Shown here: one piece after another, positions 53,401-64,000 of the stretch
Numbering within the stretch: the stretch's first letter is position 1
How the letters are laid out: every line of letters starts with the position of its first letter
Origin: Bolinopsis microptera
Taxonomy: Eukaryota > Ctenophora > Tentaculata > Lobata > Bolinopsidae
Length of the DNA: 64,000 bases
Reading direction: 5' to 3'
Assembly (NCBI RefSeq): GCF_026151205.1
Contig: NW_026971781.1
Span: forward strand, 1-64,000
Notes under the pieces: model-generated
Seen by the model: only the letters and a program-made list of their open reading frames with translations
Told to the model about the DNA's origin: nothing
Database searches by the model: none
Program-made: the position numbers and the translations under genes

Positions 53401-56400
53401 ATTGGAGACGTTTTAGGGCGAAATATGGATGTCTCCAAAAAATTCCCATGGATTCCAAAATGTCTCCAATTTTTTACAAAATCTTTTCAAGTCATTTTGA
53501 ATCTTGGGAACCCGGATTTCTGCAACGGATCACACTTGTACTACCTCTATGCAACTCACCCACACCAATTTGGGCATGTCCCAGCCAACTAAAGCCGAAA
53601 ATCTGGCTTTGAAATCTCAAATTTGAAAACACCCGAAAATGCCCCTTTTCGGCCCATTTTTCGGCCCATTTTCCCCCCTGAAGGCCCCAAATAACTGGTA
53701 ACGTACTTCCAGATCAACCAGGGTGCCAACCAAACTCATTGGAGACGTTTTAGGGCGAAATATGGATGTCTCCAAAAAATTCCCATGGATTCCAAAATGT
53801 CTCCAATTTTTTACAAAATCTTTTCAAGTCATTTTGAATCTTGGGAACCCGGATTTCTGCAACGGATCACACTTGTACTACCTCTATGCAACTCACCCAC
53901 ACCAATTTGGGCATGTCCCAGCCAACTAAAGCCGAAAATCTGGCTTTGAAATCTCAAATTTGAAAACACCCGAAAATGCCCCTTTTCGGCCCATTTTTCG
54001 GCCCATTTTCCCCCCTGAAGGCCCCAAATAACTGGTAACGTACTTCCAGATCAACCAGGGTGCCAACCAAACTCATTGGAGACGTTTTAGGGCGAAATAT
54101 GGATGTCTCCAAAAAATTCCCATGGATTCCAAAATGTCTCCAATTTTTTACAAAATCTTTTCAAGTCATTTTGAATCTTGGGAACCCGGATTTCTGCAAC
54201 GGATCACACTTGTACTACCTCTATGCAACTCACCCACACCAATTTGGGCATGTCCCAGCCAACTAAAGCCGAAAATCTGGCTTTGAAATCTCAAATTTGA
54301 AAACACCCGAAAATGCCCCTTTTCGGCCCATTTTTCGGCCCATTTTCCCCCCTGAAGGCCCCAAATAACTGGTAACGTACTTCCAGATCAACCAGGGTGC
54401 CAACCAAACTCATTGGAGACGTTTTAGGGCGAAATATGGATGTCTCCAAAAAATTCCCATGGATTCCAAAATGTCTCCAATTTTTTACAAAATCTTTTCA
54501 AGTCATTTTGAATCTTGGGAACCCGGATTTCTGCAACGGATCACACTTGTACTACCTCTATGCAACTCACCCACACCAATTTGGGCATGTCCCAGCCAAC
54601 TAAAGCCGAAAATCTGGCTTTGAAATCTCAAATTTGAAAACACCCGAAAATGCCCCTTTTCGGCCCATTTTTCGGCCCATTTTCCCCCCTGAAGGCCCCA
54701 AATAACTGGTAACGTACTTCCAGATCAACCAGGGTGCCAACCAAACTCATTGGAGACGTTTTAGGGCGAAATATGGATGTCTCCAAAAAATTCCCATGGA
54801 TTCCAAAATGTCTCCAATTTTTTACAAAATCTTTTCAAGTCATTTTGAATCTTGGGAACCCGGATTTCTGCAACGGATCACACTTGTACTACCTCTATGC
54901 AACTCACCCACACCAATTTGGGCATGTCCCAGCCAACTAAAGCCGAAAATCTGGCTTTGAAATCTCAAATTTGAAAACACCCGAAAATGCCCCTTTTCGG
55001 CCCATTTTTCGGCCCATTTTCCCCCCTGAAGGCCCCAAATAACTGGTAACGTACTTCCAGATCAACCAGGGTGCCAACCAAACTCATTGGAGACGTTTTA
55101 GGGCGAAATATGGATGTCTCCAAAAAATTCCCATGGATTCCAAAATGTCTCCAATTTTTTACAAAATCTTTTCAAGTCATTTTGAATCTTGGGAACCCGG
55201 ATTTCTGCAACGGATCACACTTGTACTACCTCTATGCAACTCACCCACACCAATTTGGGCATGTCCCAGCCAACTAAAGCCGAAAATCTGGCTTTGAAAT
55301 CTCAAATTTGAAAACACCCGAAAATGCCCCTTTTCGGCCCATTTTTCGGCCCATTTTCCCCCCTGAAGGCCCCAAATAACTGGTAACGTACTTCCAGATC
55401 AACCAGGGTGCCAACCAAACTCATTGGAGACGTTTTAGGGCGAAATATGGATGTCTCCAAAAAATTCCCATGGATTCCAAAATGTCTCCAATTTTTTACA
55501 AAATCTTTTCAAGTCATTTTGAATCTTGGGAACCCGGATTTCTGCAACGGATCACACTTGTACTACCTCTATGCAACTCACCCACACCAATTTGGGCATG
55601 TCCCAGCCAACTAAAGCCGAAAATCTGGCTTTGAAATCTCAAATTTGAAAACACCCGAAAATGCCCCTTTTCGGCCCATTTTTCGGCCCATTTTCCCCCC
55701 TGAAGGCCCCAAATAACTGGTAACGTACTTCCAGATCAACCAGGGTGCCAACCAAACTCATTGGAGACGTTTTAGGGCGAAATATGGATGTCTCCAAAAA
55801 ATTCCCATGGATTCCAAAATGTCTCCAATTTTTTACAAAATCTTTTCAAGTCATTTTGAATCTTGGGAACCCGGATTTCTGCAACGGATCACACTTGTAC
55901 TACCTCTATGCAACTCACCCACACCAATTTGGGCATGTCCCAGCCAACTAAAGCCGAAAATCTGGCTTTGAAATCTCAAATTTGAAAACACCCGAAAATG
56001 CCCCTTTTCGGCCCATTTTTCGGCCCATTTTCCCCCCTGAAGGCCCCAAATAACTGGTAACGTACTTCCAGATCAACCAGGGTGCCAACCAAACTCATTG
56101 GAGACGTTTTAGGGCGAAATATGGATGTCTCCAAAAAATTCCCATGGATTCCAAAATGTCTCCAATTTTTTACAAAATCTTTTCAAGTCATTTTGAATCT
56201 TGGGAACCCGGATTTCTGCAACGGATCACACTTGTACTACCTCTATGCAACTCACCCACACCAATTTGGGCATGTCCCAGCCAACTAAAGCCGAAAATCT
56301 GGCTTTGAAATCTCAAATTTGAAAACACCCGAAAATGCCCCTTTTCGGCCCATTTTTCGGCCCATTTTCCCCCCTGAAGGCCCCAAATAACTGGTAACGT

Positions 56401-56456
56401 ACTTCCAGATCAACCAGGGTGCCAACCAAACTCATTGGAGACGTTTTAGGGCGAAA

Positions 56457-56527
56457 TTTGGATGTCTCCAAAAAATATGGATGTCTCCAAAAAATTCCCA
56501 TGGATTCCAAAATGTCTCCAATTTTTA
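56457..56527 (+). repeat. Variant core copy with a 19-bp tandem duplication
   Basis: The 19-bp segment TTGGATGTCTCCAAAAAAT at 56458-56476 is followed directly by ATGGATGTCTCCAAAAAAT at 56477-56495, with one A-to-T difference at 56458. Slightly downstream, at about 56522-56526, a run of six T is five T. The net change of +18 bp accounts exactly for the 355-bp step. This is the only departure from the clean unit that I found in the 25.4-kb core. Confidence 0.93.
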
Positions 56528-57284
56528 CAAAATCTTTTCAAGTCATTTTGAATCTTGGGAACCCGGATTTCTGCAACGGATCACACTTGTACTACCTCTA
56601 TGCAACTCACCCACACCAATTTGGGCATGTCCCAGCCAACTAAAGCCGAAAATCTGGCTTTGAAATCTCAAATTTGAAAACACCCGAAAATGCCCCTTTT
56701 CGGCCCATTTTTCGGCCCATTTTCCCCCCTGAAGGCCCCAAATAACTGGTAACGTACTTCCAGATCAACCAGGGTGCCAACCAAACTCATTGGAGACGTT
56801 TTAGGGCGAAATATGGATGTCTCCAAAAAATTCCCATGGATTCCAAAATGTCTCCAATTTTTTACAAAATCTTTTCAAGTCATTTTGAATCTTGGGAACC
56901 CGGATTTCTGCAACGGATCACACTTGTACTACCTCTATGCAACTCACCCACACCAATTTGGGCATGTCCCAGCCAACTAAAGCCGAAAATCTGGCTTTGA
57001 AATCTCAAATTTGAAAACACCCGAAAATGCCCCTTTTCGGCCCATTTTTCGGCCCATTTTCCCCCCTGAAGGCCCCAAATAACTGGTAACGTACTTCCAG
57101 ATCAACCAGGGTGCCAACCAAACTCATTGGAGACGTTTTAGGGCGAAATATGGATGTCTCCAAAAAATTCCCATGGATTCCAAAATGTCTCCAATTTTTT
57201 ACAAAATCTTTTCAAGTCATTTTGAATCTTGGGAACCCGGATTTCTGCAACGGATCACACTTGTACTACCTCTATGCAACTCAC

Positions 57285-57959
57285 CACACCAATTTGGGCA
57301 TGTCCCAGCCAACTAAAGCCGAAAATTGTTTGAAATCTCAAATTTGAAAATCTCCAAATCCTTTTTTCGGCCCATTTTGCCCATTCCCCTGAAGCCTAAA
57401 ACAAAAGTAATTCCATCATACCAGGTGCAACCAAAACTTGGAGATTTTCAAGGGGAAAAAATGTCTCCAAAATCCCCTTTTCCAAATTTTTCAATTTTCC
57501 TTAAACTTTTCAAGTCATTTTGAATCTTGACCAGATTCCTGGGTGCAACCGAACACATGGAACCTTGGGAAACAACTTGAAAATTCCCCCATCTAAGCCA
57601 AAATTTTTTAAATTCTTCAACTTTGAAAACCGAAAACGGTTTCCGGCCCATTTACTACTTTCGCCATACCCACACAAGGGCCCCAAAACTAGGAAGCTTC
57701 CAGATAAAGGGTCCAAAAACATGAGCTTTTAGGGCGAATATGGCTCCAAAAAATCCCAAGGCCCAAAATGCTCAATTTTCAAATCTTTCAAGTCATAATC
57801 TTGGAACCCGGATTTCTCAAGGATCACCTGACTACCCTATGCAACTCACCACCAATTTGGAATTCCAAGCATAAGCCGAAACGGTTTGAAATCTCAAATT
57901 GAAACACCGCAAATCCCCTTTGGGCCCATTTTTTTTTCGGCCCTTTTCCTTTCCCCTGA
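57285..57959 (+). repeat. Decayed satellite right of the homogeneous array
   Basis: Two shortened copies with many missing and altered bases. Landmark positions 57132, about 57441, about 57723 and 58015 give steps of 309, 282 and 292 bp. No gene is seen. Confidence 0.85.
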
Positions 57960-58215
57960 AGGCCCAAATACTGGTAACGTACTTCCAGATCACCGGTCCA
58001 ACCCAAATCATTGGAGACGTTTTAGGGCGAAATATGGATGTCTCCAAAAATTCCCATGGATTCAAAATGTCTCAATTTTTTAAAAATCTTTTCAAGTCAT
58101 TTTGAATCTTGGGAACCCGGATTTCTGCAACGGATCACACTTGTACTACCTTATGCAACTCCCCACACCAATTTGGGCATGTCCCAGCAACTAAGCCGAA
58201 ATCTGGCTTTGAAAT
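57960..58215 (+). repeat. Preserved satellite patch
   Basis: The sequence follows the clean unit closely from GGTAACGTACTTCCAGATCA through GCGAAATATGGATGTCTCC to CATGTCCCAGC, with a few lost bases, inside an otherwise decayed stretch. Confidence 0.9.
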
Positions 58216-58898
58216 CTTTAAAAAAACCCGGCCCTTTTCGCCCATTTTCCCCTTCCCCCTGAAGCCCAAAACGGTCACCAAAATCAAGGTGCCCTAGGGA
58301 TTTTGGGCAAATATGTTCCAAAATTCCCAATTTCCAAATCTCCCTTTTTTTAAATTTCGATTTTGCCGGAACCGGATTCTACACCCTTATACCACTTGCA
58401 CCCCAACCAATTGGGTTACCAAAAACCGAAAATGCTTTCCTTTCCCCCCTTTCCCATTTGCCCATTTTCCCCGGGCCCCAAATATGGAAAGTTTAGCAAG
58501 GGCAAAATCTGGACAAGGCAATTGTTCCCAAAAATTCAGATTAAATGCCATTTTACAAACTTAACTTTGAACTAAACCATTTCCCGACAACGAACTTTAA
58601 TACCAAATTTGGGGTCCCCCCAAAAGCCTTTGGCTTTTCCCAATTTTAAAACCCAAAACCCTTTGGCCAAGGGCCATTTCCCCGGGGGAAAAAATGAAGT
58701 CCCAAAACCCGGGCCCCAAAATTAATTTTACAAATTAGTCTAAAATTCCCGGATTCCAAAATTTCCCTTTTACAAAATTTTCCAACAAACTGGAAACCCA
58801 AAAATTAAATTTAACCCAATCCCCTTTGGCTTCCCCCTAAGCCAAAATTTTGAATCCAATTAAACCCGAAACCCTTTGGCCTTTGGCCATTTTGAGCC

Positions 58899-58899
<1 letters not shown>
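58216..58899 (+). repeat. Strongly decayed satellite-derived DNA
   Basis: Only short pieces of the unit can be recognised (GTTCCAAAATTCCCAA, CCATTTTCCCC). The composition and motifs resemble the 18.5-31.3 kb stretch. No gene is supported. Confidence 0.7.

Positions 58900-58977
<78 letters not shown>
58900..58977. repeat. Poly-A homopolymer, 78 nt
   Basis: Seventy-eight uninterrupted A. On the right the satellite resumes at TTCCCATGGATTCC, exactly after the place where the unit has a run of six A (CTCCAAAAAATTCCC). On the left is decayed sequence ending GAGCCC. The poly-Lys and poly-Phe frames through it are not genes. Confidence 0.97.
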
Positions 58978-58979
<2 letters not shown>

Positions 58980-59705
58980 CCCATGGATTCCAAAATGTCT
59001 CCAATTTTTACAAAATCTTTCAAGTCATTTTGAATCTTGGGAACCCGGATTTCTGCAACGGATCACACTTGTACTTTCCTCTATGCAACTCACCCACCCC
59101 CAATTTGGGCATGTCCCAGCCAACTAAAGCCGAAATCTGGCTTTTTGAAATCTCAAATTTTGAAAACACCCGAAAATGCCCTTTTCGGCCCATTTTTCGG
59201 CCCATTTTCCCCCCTGAAGGCCCCAAATTTAAATGGTAACGTACTTCCAGATCAACCAGGGTGCCAACCAAAATCATTGGGGACGTTTTAGGGCGAAATA
59301 TGGATGTCTCCAAAAAATTCCCCTGGGTTCCAAAATGTCTCCAATTTTTTACAAAATCTTTTCAAGTCATTTTGAATCTTGGGAACCCCGGATTTTGCAA
59401 CGGATCACACTTGTACTACCTCTATGCAACTCACCCCCACCAATTTGGGCATGTCCCAGCCCAAATAAAGCCGAAAATTTTGGCTTGAAATCTCAAATTG
59501 AAAACACCCGAAAATGCCCCTTTTCGGCCCATTTTTCGGCCCATTTTCCCCCCTGAAGGCCCCAAATAACTGGTAACGTACTTCCAGATCAACCAGGGGG
59601 CCAACCAAACTCATTGGAGACGTTTTAGGGCGAAATATGGATGTCTCCAAAAAATTCCCATGGATTCCAAAAATGTCTCCAATTTTTTACAAAATCTTTT
59701 CAAGT
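58978..59705 (+). repeat. 337-bp satellite, preserved copies
   Basis: About two copies close to the clean unit. Landmarks at 59282 and 59618 are 336 bp apart. A small insertion (TTAAA) occurs in CCCCAAATAACTGG near 59228. Confidence 0.92.
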
Positions 59706-61148
59706 CATTTGAATCTGGAACCCGGGTTTTGCAAAGGGTCACCTTTTTACCCTTTTCAACTCACCCACCCAAAATTTGGGCTGTCCAGCCAATAAAGCCA
59801 AAATCTGGGTTTGAAACCAAATTTGAAAAAACCCGAAAATGCCCCCTTTTCGGGCCCATTTTTCGGCCCATTTTTCCCCCCCAAGGCCCCCAAAAAACTG
59901 GTAACGTACTTCCAATCAACCGGGTGCAACCAAATCATTGGAGACGTTTAGGGCGAAATATGGTGTCTCCAAAAAAAACCCATGGATTCCAAAATGTCTC
60001 CAATTTTTTTCAAAAAACTTTCAATCATTTTTAATCTTGGGAACCCAATTTCTGCAAAAGGGTCACACTTTTAAAAAACCCCTTTGCAACCACCCCAAAA
60101 CCAATTTGGGGTGTCCCAGCCAACTAAAGCCGAAAATTTTGGGTTTGAAATCTCAAATTTTTAAAAACCCGAAATGCCCCCTTTTGGCCCATTTTTTGGC
60201 CCATTTTCCCCCGAAGGCCCAATTTGGGCATTCCATCCACCAATAACCAAATCTTGGCTTTTAAACCAAATTTGGATCCCAAAAAACCCTTTGGGCCATT
60301 TCCCAATTTTTACAAAATTTGTAAGTCCTTTGATCAACCGGATTTTCCAACATCCATTTTTACTTTTTATGAAACTCCAAACCAATTTCTGTCCCACAAT
60401 AAAGCCAATTCTTTAAAATCTTAATTTTAAAACCCGAAATTTGCCCTTTCGGCCATTTCACCCTTTCCCCCCGAACCCCAAAAATGGTTGCTTCCGACAA
60501 CCCTAAAACCCAAAAAACTTTGGGCTTTAAATCAAATATGGACTCCAAAATTTTCCCCATTATTCCAAAATTTTCCTTTTCCCCAAAAAAATTTCAAGCT
60601 TTTTGAATCAACCGGGTTCCAACCAACCATTGGAACCTTTGGCAAATATCCCAAAAACCGGATTCCAGCCAATTTTAAACCAAATCTTTTAAATTTATTT
60701 GAACCCGGGAAAAACCCTTTTCGCCCATTTTTCCCATTTCCTAAGCCCCCCCTTCTTTGGGCATTCCCACAACCAGGAACACCTTGGAACTTTAAAAAAA
60801 AGAAATTTTCCCCAATTTCCCATTTTCCAAAAACCCAAATTACAACTTTCAGTCAACGGGTTTTTAACCAATTTTTGGAACGGTTTTTAACGAAAAAATT
60901 TTAATAAACCCCAAATTAAAAGTCCAATTTTTCCAAAATCTCTTTGAAATTCAATTTTGAAAGGGGGGCCCTTTTCGCACGGCCCCTTTTCCCTGAACCC
61001 CAAAATTTACGGTTTTCCCGCAATAAAGGGCCAAAAACTATTGGAAATTCAAATTGGAACCCCAAAAAATTTTCCCTGGATTCCAAAAATTTTCCCCCAA
61101 AAAAATCTTTCAGACTTTTAATTAACCCGGGTTCCAAATTAACGTATT
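59706..61148 (+). repeat. 337-bp satellite, degraded to unrecognisable
   Basis: Run-assimilated copies up to about 60240 are followed by about 900 bp that keep only scraps of the unit. Landmarks 59943 and 61347 are 1404 bp apart, roughly four units. No gene is supported. Confidence 0.75.
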
Positions 61149-63400
61149 ACCTTGATGCAACCACCCCACCATTTGGGCATGTCCCAGCCAACTAAAGCCG
61201 AAATCTGGCTTTGAAATCTCAAATTTGAAAAACACCCGAAAATGCCCTTTTCGGCCCATTTTTCGGCCCAATTTTCCCCCCTGAAGGCCCCAAATAACTG
61301 GTAACGTACTTCCAGATCCACCAGGGTGCCAACCAAACTCATTGGAGACGTTTTAGGGCGAAATATGGATGTCTCCAAAAAATTCCCATGGATTCCAAAA
61401 TGTCTCCAATTTTTTACAAAATCTTGTCAAGTCAGTTTGAATCTTGGGAACCCGATTTCTGCAACGGATCACACTTGTACTACCTCTGTGCAACTCACCC
61501 ACACCAATTTGGGCGTGTCCCAGCCAACTAAGCCGAAAATCTGGCTTTGAAATCTCAAATTTGATAACACCCGAAAAAGGCCCCTTTTCGCCCCATTTTT
61601 CGGCCCATTTTCCCCCCTGAAGGGCCCCAAATAAACTGGAAACGTACTTCTCCAGATCAACAGGGTGCAACAAACTCATTGGAGACGTTTTAGGGCGACA
61701 TTTGGATGTTCTCCAAAAAATTCCCATGGATTCCAAAATGTCTCCAATTTTTTACCAACATCCTTTTCAAGTCATTTTGAATCTTTGGGAACCCGGATTT
61801 CCTGCAACGGATCACACTTGTACTACCTCTCTGCAACTCACCCACACCAATTTGGGCTGTCCCAGCCAACTAAAGCCGAAAATCTGGCTTTGAAATCTCA
61901 AATTTGAAAAAACCCCAAAAAGCCCTTTTCGGCCCATTTTTCGGGGCCCCTTTTCCCCCCTGAAGGCCCCAAATAACTGGTAACGTACTTCCAGATCAAC
62001 CAGGGTGCCAACCAAACTCATTGGAGACGTTTTAGGGGGAAATATGGATGTCTCCAAAAAAATTTCCCATGGATTCCAAAATGTCTCCAATTTTTTACAA
62101 AATCTTTTCAAGTCATTTTGAATCTTGGGGACCCGGATTTCTGCAACGGATCACACTTGTACTACCTTTATGCAACTCACCCACACCAAATTTTGGGGTG
62201 TCCCCGCCAACTAAGCCGAAAAAATCTGGCTTTGAAAATCTCAAATTTGAAAAAAAACCCGAAAATGCCCCTTTTCGGCCCATTTTCGGCCCATTTTCCC
62301 CCCTGAAGGCCCCAAATAATGGTAAAAGACTTCCAGATCAACCAGGGTGCCAACCAAACTCATTGGAGACGTTTTAGGGCGAAATATGGATGTCTCCAAA
62401 AAATTCCCATGGATTCCAAATGTCTCCAATTTTTTACAAAATCTTTTCAAGTCATTTTGAATCTTGGGAACCCGGATTCTGCACAGGATCACACTTGTAT
62501 ACCTCTATGGCAACTCACCCACCACCAATTTGGGCATGTCCCAGCCAACTAAAGCCGAAAATCTGGCTTTGAAATCTCAATTTGAAAACACGAAAATGCC
62601 CCTTTTCGGCCCATTTTTCGGCCCATTTTCCCCCTGAAGGCCCCAAATAACTGGTAACGTACTTCCAGATCAACCAGGGTGCCAACCCAAACTCATTGGG
62701 GACGTTTTAGGGCGAAATATGGATGTCTCCAAAAAATTCCCTGGATTCCAAAATGTCTCCAATTTTTTACAAAATCTTTTCAAGTCATTTTGAATCTTGG
62801 GGAACCCGGATTTCTGCAACGGATCACACTTGTACTACCTTTGCAACTCACCCACACCAATTTGGGCTTTTCCCAGCCAACTAAAGCCGAAAATCTGGCT
62901 TTGAAATCTCAAATTTGAAAAACACCCGAAAATGCCCCTTTTCGGCCCATTTTTTGGCCATTTTCCCCCCTGAAGGCCCCAAATAACTGGTAACGTACTT
63001 CCAGATCAACCAGGGTGCCAAACCAAAACTCATTGGAGACGTTTTAGGGCGAAATATGGATGTCTCCAAAAAATTCCCATGGATTCCAAAATGTCTCCAA
63101 TTTTTTACAAAATCTTTTCAAGTCATTTTGGGAAACTTGGAACCCGGATTTCTGCAAACGGACACACTTGTACTACCTTATGCAACTCACCCACACCAAT
63201 TTGGGCATGGTCCCAGCCAACTAAAGCCGAAAATCTGGCTTTGAATCTCAAATTTGAAAACACCCGAAAATGCCCCCTTTTTGGCCCATTTTTCGGCCCA
63301 TTTTCCCCCCTGAAGGCCCCAAATAACTGGTAACGTACTTCCAGATCAACCAGGGTGGCCCAAACCCAAAATCATTGGAGACGTTTTAGGGCGAAAAAAT
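61149..63400 (+). repeat. 337-bp satellite, preserved copies with some substitutions
   Basis: Nearly seven copies with landmarks 61347, 61684, 62025, 62368, 62701, 63038 and 63379, giving steps of 333-343 bp. The copy at 61347-61683 keeps the 337-bp step but has at least five base substitutions not explained by run changes (61426, 61435, 61488, 61515, 61565). Confidence 0.94.
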
Positions 63401-64000
63401 GGATGTCTCCAAAAATTCCCATGGATTCCAAAATGTCTCCCAATTTTTACAAATCTTTTCAAGTCATTTTGAAACGGGGGAACCCCGGGTTCTGCAACGG
63501 ATCAATTGTCTACCTTTTGCAACTCACCCACACCAATTTGGGGTGTCCCAGCCAACTAAAGCCGAAAAATCTGGCTTTTTAAAAATCAAATTTGAAAACA
63601 CCCAAATGCCCCTTTTTTGGCCATTTTTTTTGGCCATTTTCCCCCCCGAAGGGCCCCCAAAAAATGGTAACGTACTTCCCCGAAAACCAGGGGCCCAAAC
63701 CAAACCATTGGAGATTTTAGGGGGGAAATATGGATGCTCCAAAAAAATTTCCCCGGATTCCCAAATGTCTCCAATTTTTTTCAAAAAACTTTTCAAATCT
63801 TTTTTAATCTTGGAACCCGGGTTTCTGCAACGGATCACACTTTTTACACCTTTAGCAACTCACCCCCACCAATTGGGCTGTCCCCGCCAAAAATAAAAGC
63901 CGAAATCGGGTTTTAAATCTCAAATTTGAAAAACCCCCAAAATGCCCCCTTTTGGGCCCCTTTTTCGGCCCATTTTTCCCCCCGAAGGCCAAATAATGGT
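63401..64000 (+). repeat. 337-bp satellite, degraded copies at the window end
   Basis: Nearly two copies with lengthened C, T and A runs and absorbed single bases, as in the first 4 kb. The repeat is still in progress at the last base, so the array continues beyond the window. Confidence 0.9.

Noticed and set aside
32155-56288. Repeated 68-codon open frame, one per unit, 72 identical copies
   Set aside because: It starts with GTG, has no ribosome-binding or promoter context, no recognisable domain, and exists only because the satellite unit is repeated. It breaks whenever a copy gains or loses one base, so there is no sign of selection on the frame.

Overview
The window is one long field of tandem satellite DNA. 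I could support no protein gene, RNA gene or conventional transposon on either strand. The unit is 337 bp, and every copy I could orient runs head-to-tail on the + strand. The clean unit holds A 99, C 93, G 54 and T 91 by hand count (about 44% GC, C well above G on this strand). Unit length is about two nucleosome repeats, and the array continues off both ends of the window. Together these suggest nuclear heterochromatin of a eukaryote, perhaps centromeric, pericentromeric or subtelomeric. I do not recognise the family and cannot name the organism.

Layout. 1-4.1 kb: degenerate copies in which isolated bases are replaced by their neighbours so that runs grow, with a 62-nt poly-T block at 2527-2588. 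4.1-6.5 kb: copies shortened to about 284-306 bp by scattered small deletions. 6.5-10.6 kb and 12.2-16.8 kb: well preserved copies, separated by degraded stretches at 10.6-12.2 and 16.8-18.5 kb. 18.5-31.3 kb: very decayed satellite, recognisable mainly as islands. 31315-31846: 532 T in a row. 31847-57284: about 75 copies at an exact 337-bp step that look identical apart from one copy near 56.46 kb. 57.3-58.9 kb: abrupt return to decayed copies. 58900-58977: 78 A. 58978-64000: alternating preserved and degraded copies.

The unit appears to be an old dimer. Matching blocks recur 172-178 bp apart all the way round the 337-bp ring, so it probably arose from two copies of a roughly 168-bp ancestor that then diverged and were amplified as a pair.

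The main question is whether the contrast between a flawless 25-kb core and corrupted flanks is biological (recent homogenisation of a core with decaying edges) or technical (consensus-quality core joined to raw single-molecule sequence). The flanking damage is mostly run-length change, loss of single bases, or replacement of a base by its neighbour. The three very long homopolymers look like the extreme of the same process. I lean towards a strong technical component, but a few features look more biological: the 19-bp duplication in one core copy, the substitution-bearing copy at 61.35-61.68 kb, and the poly-T flanked by a direct duplication at 2.5 kb. No genes act together here; any function would be structural.
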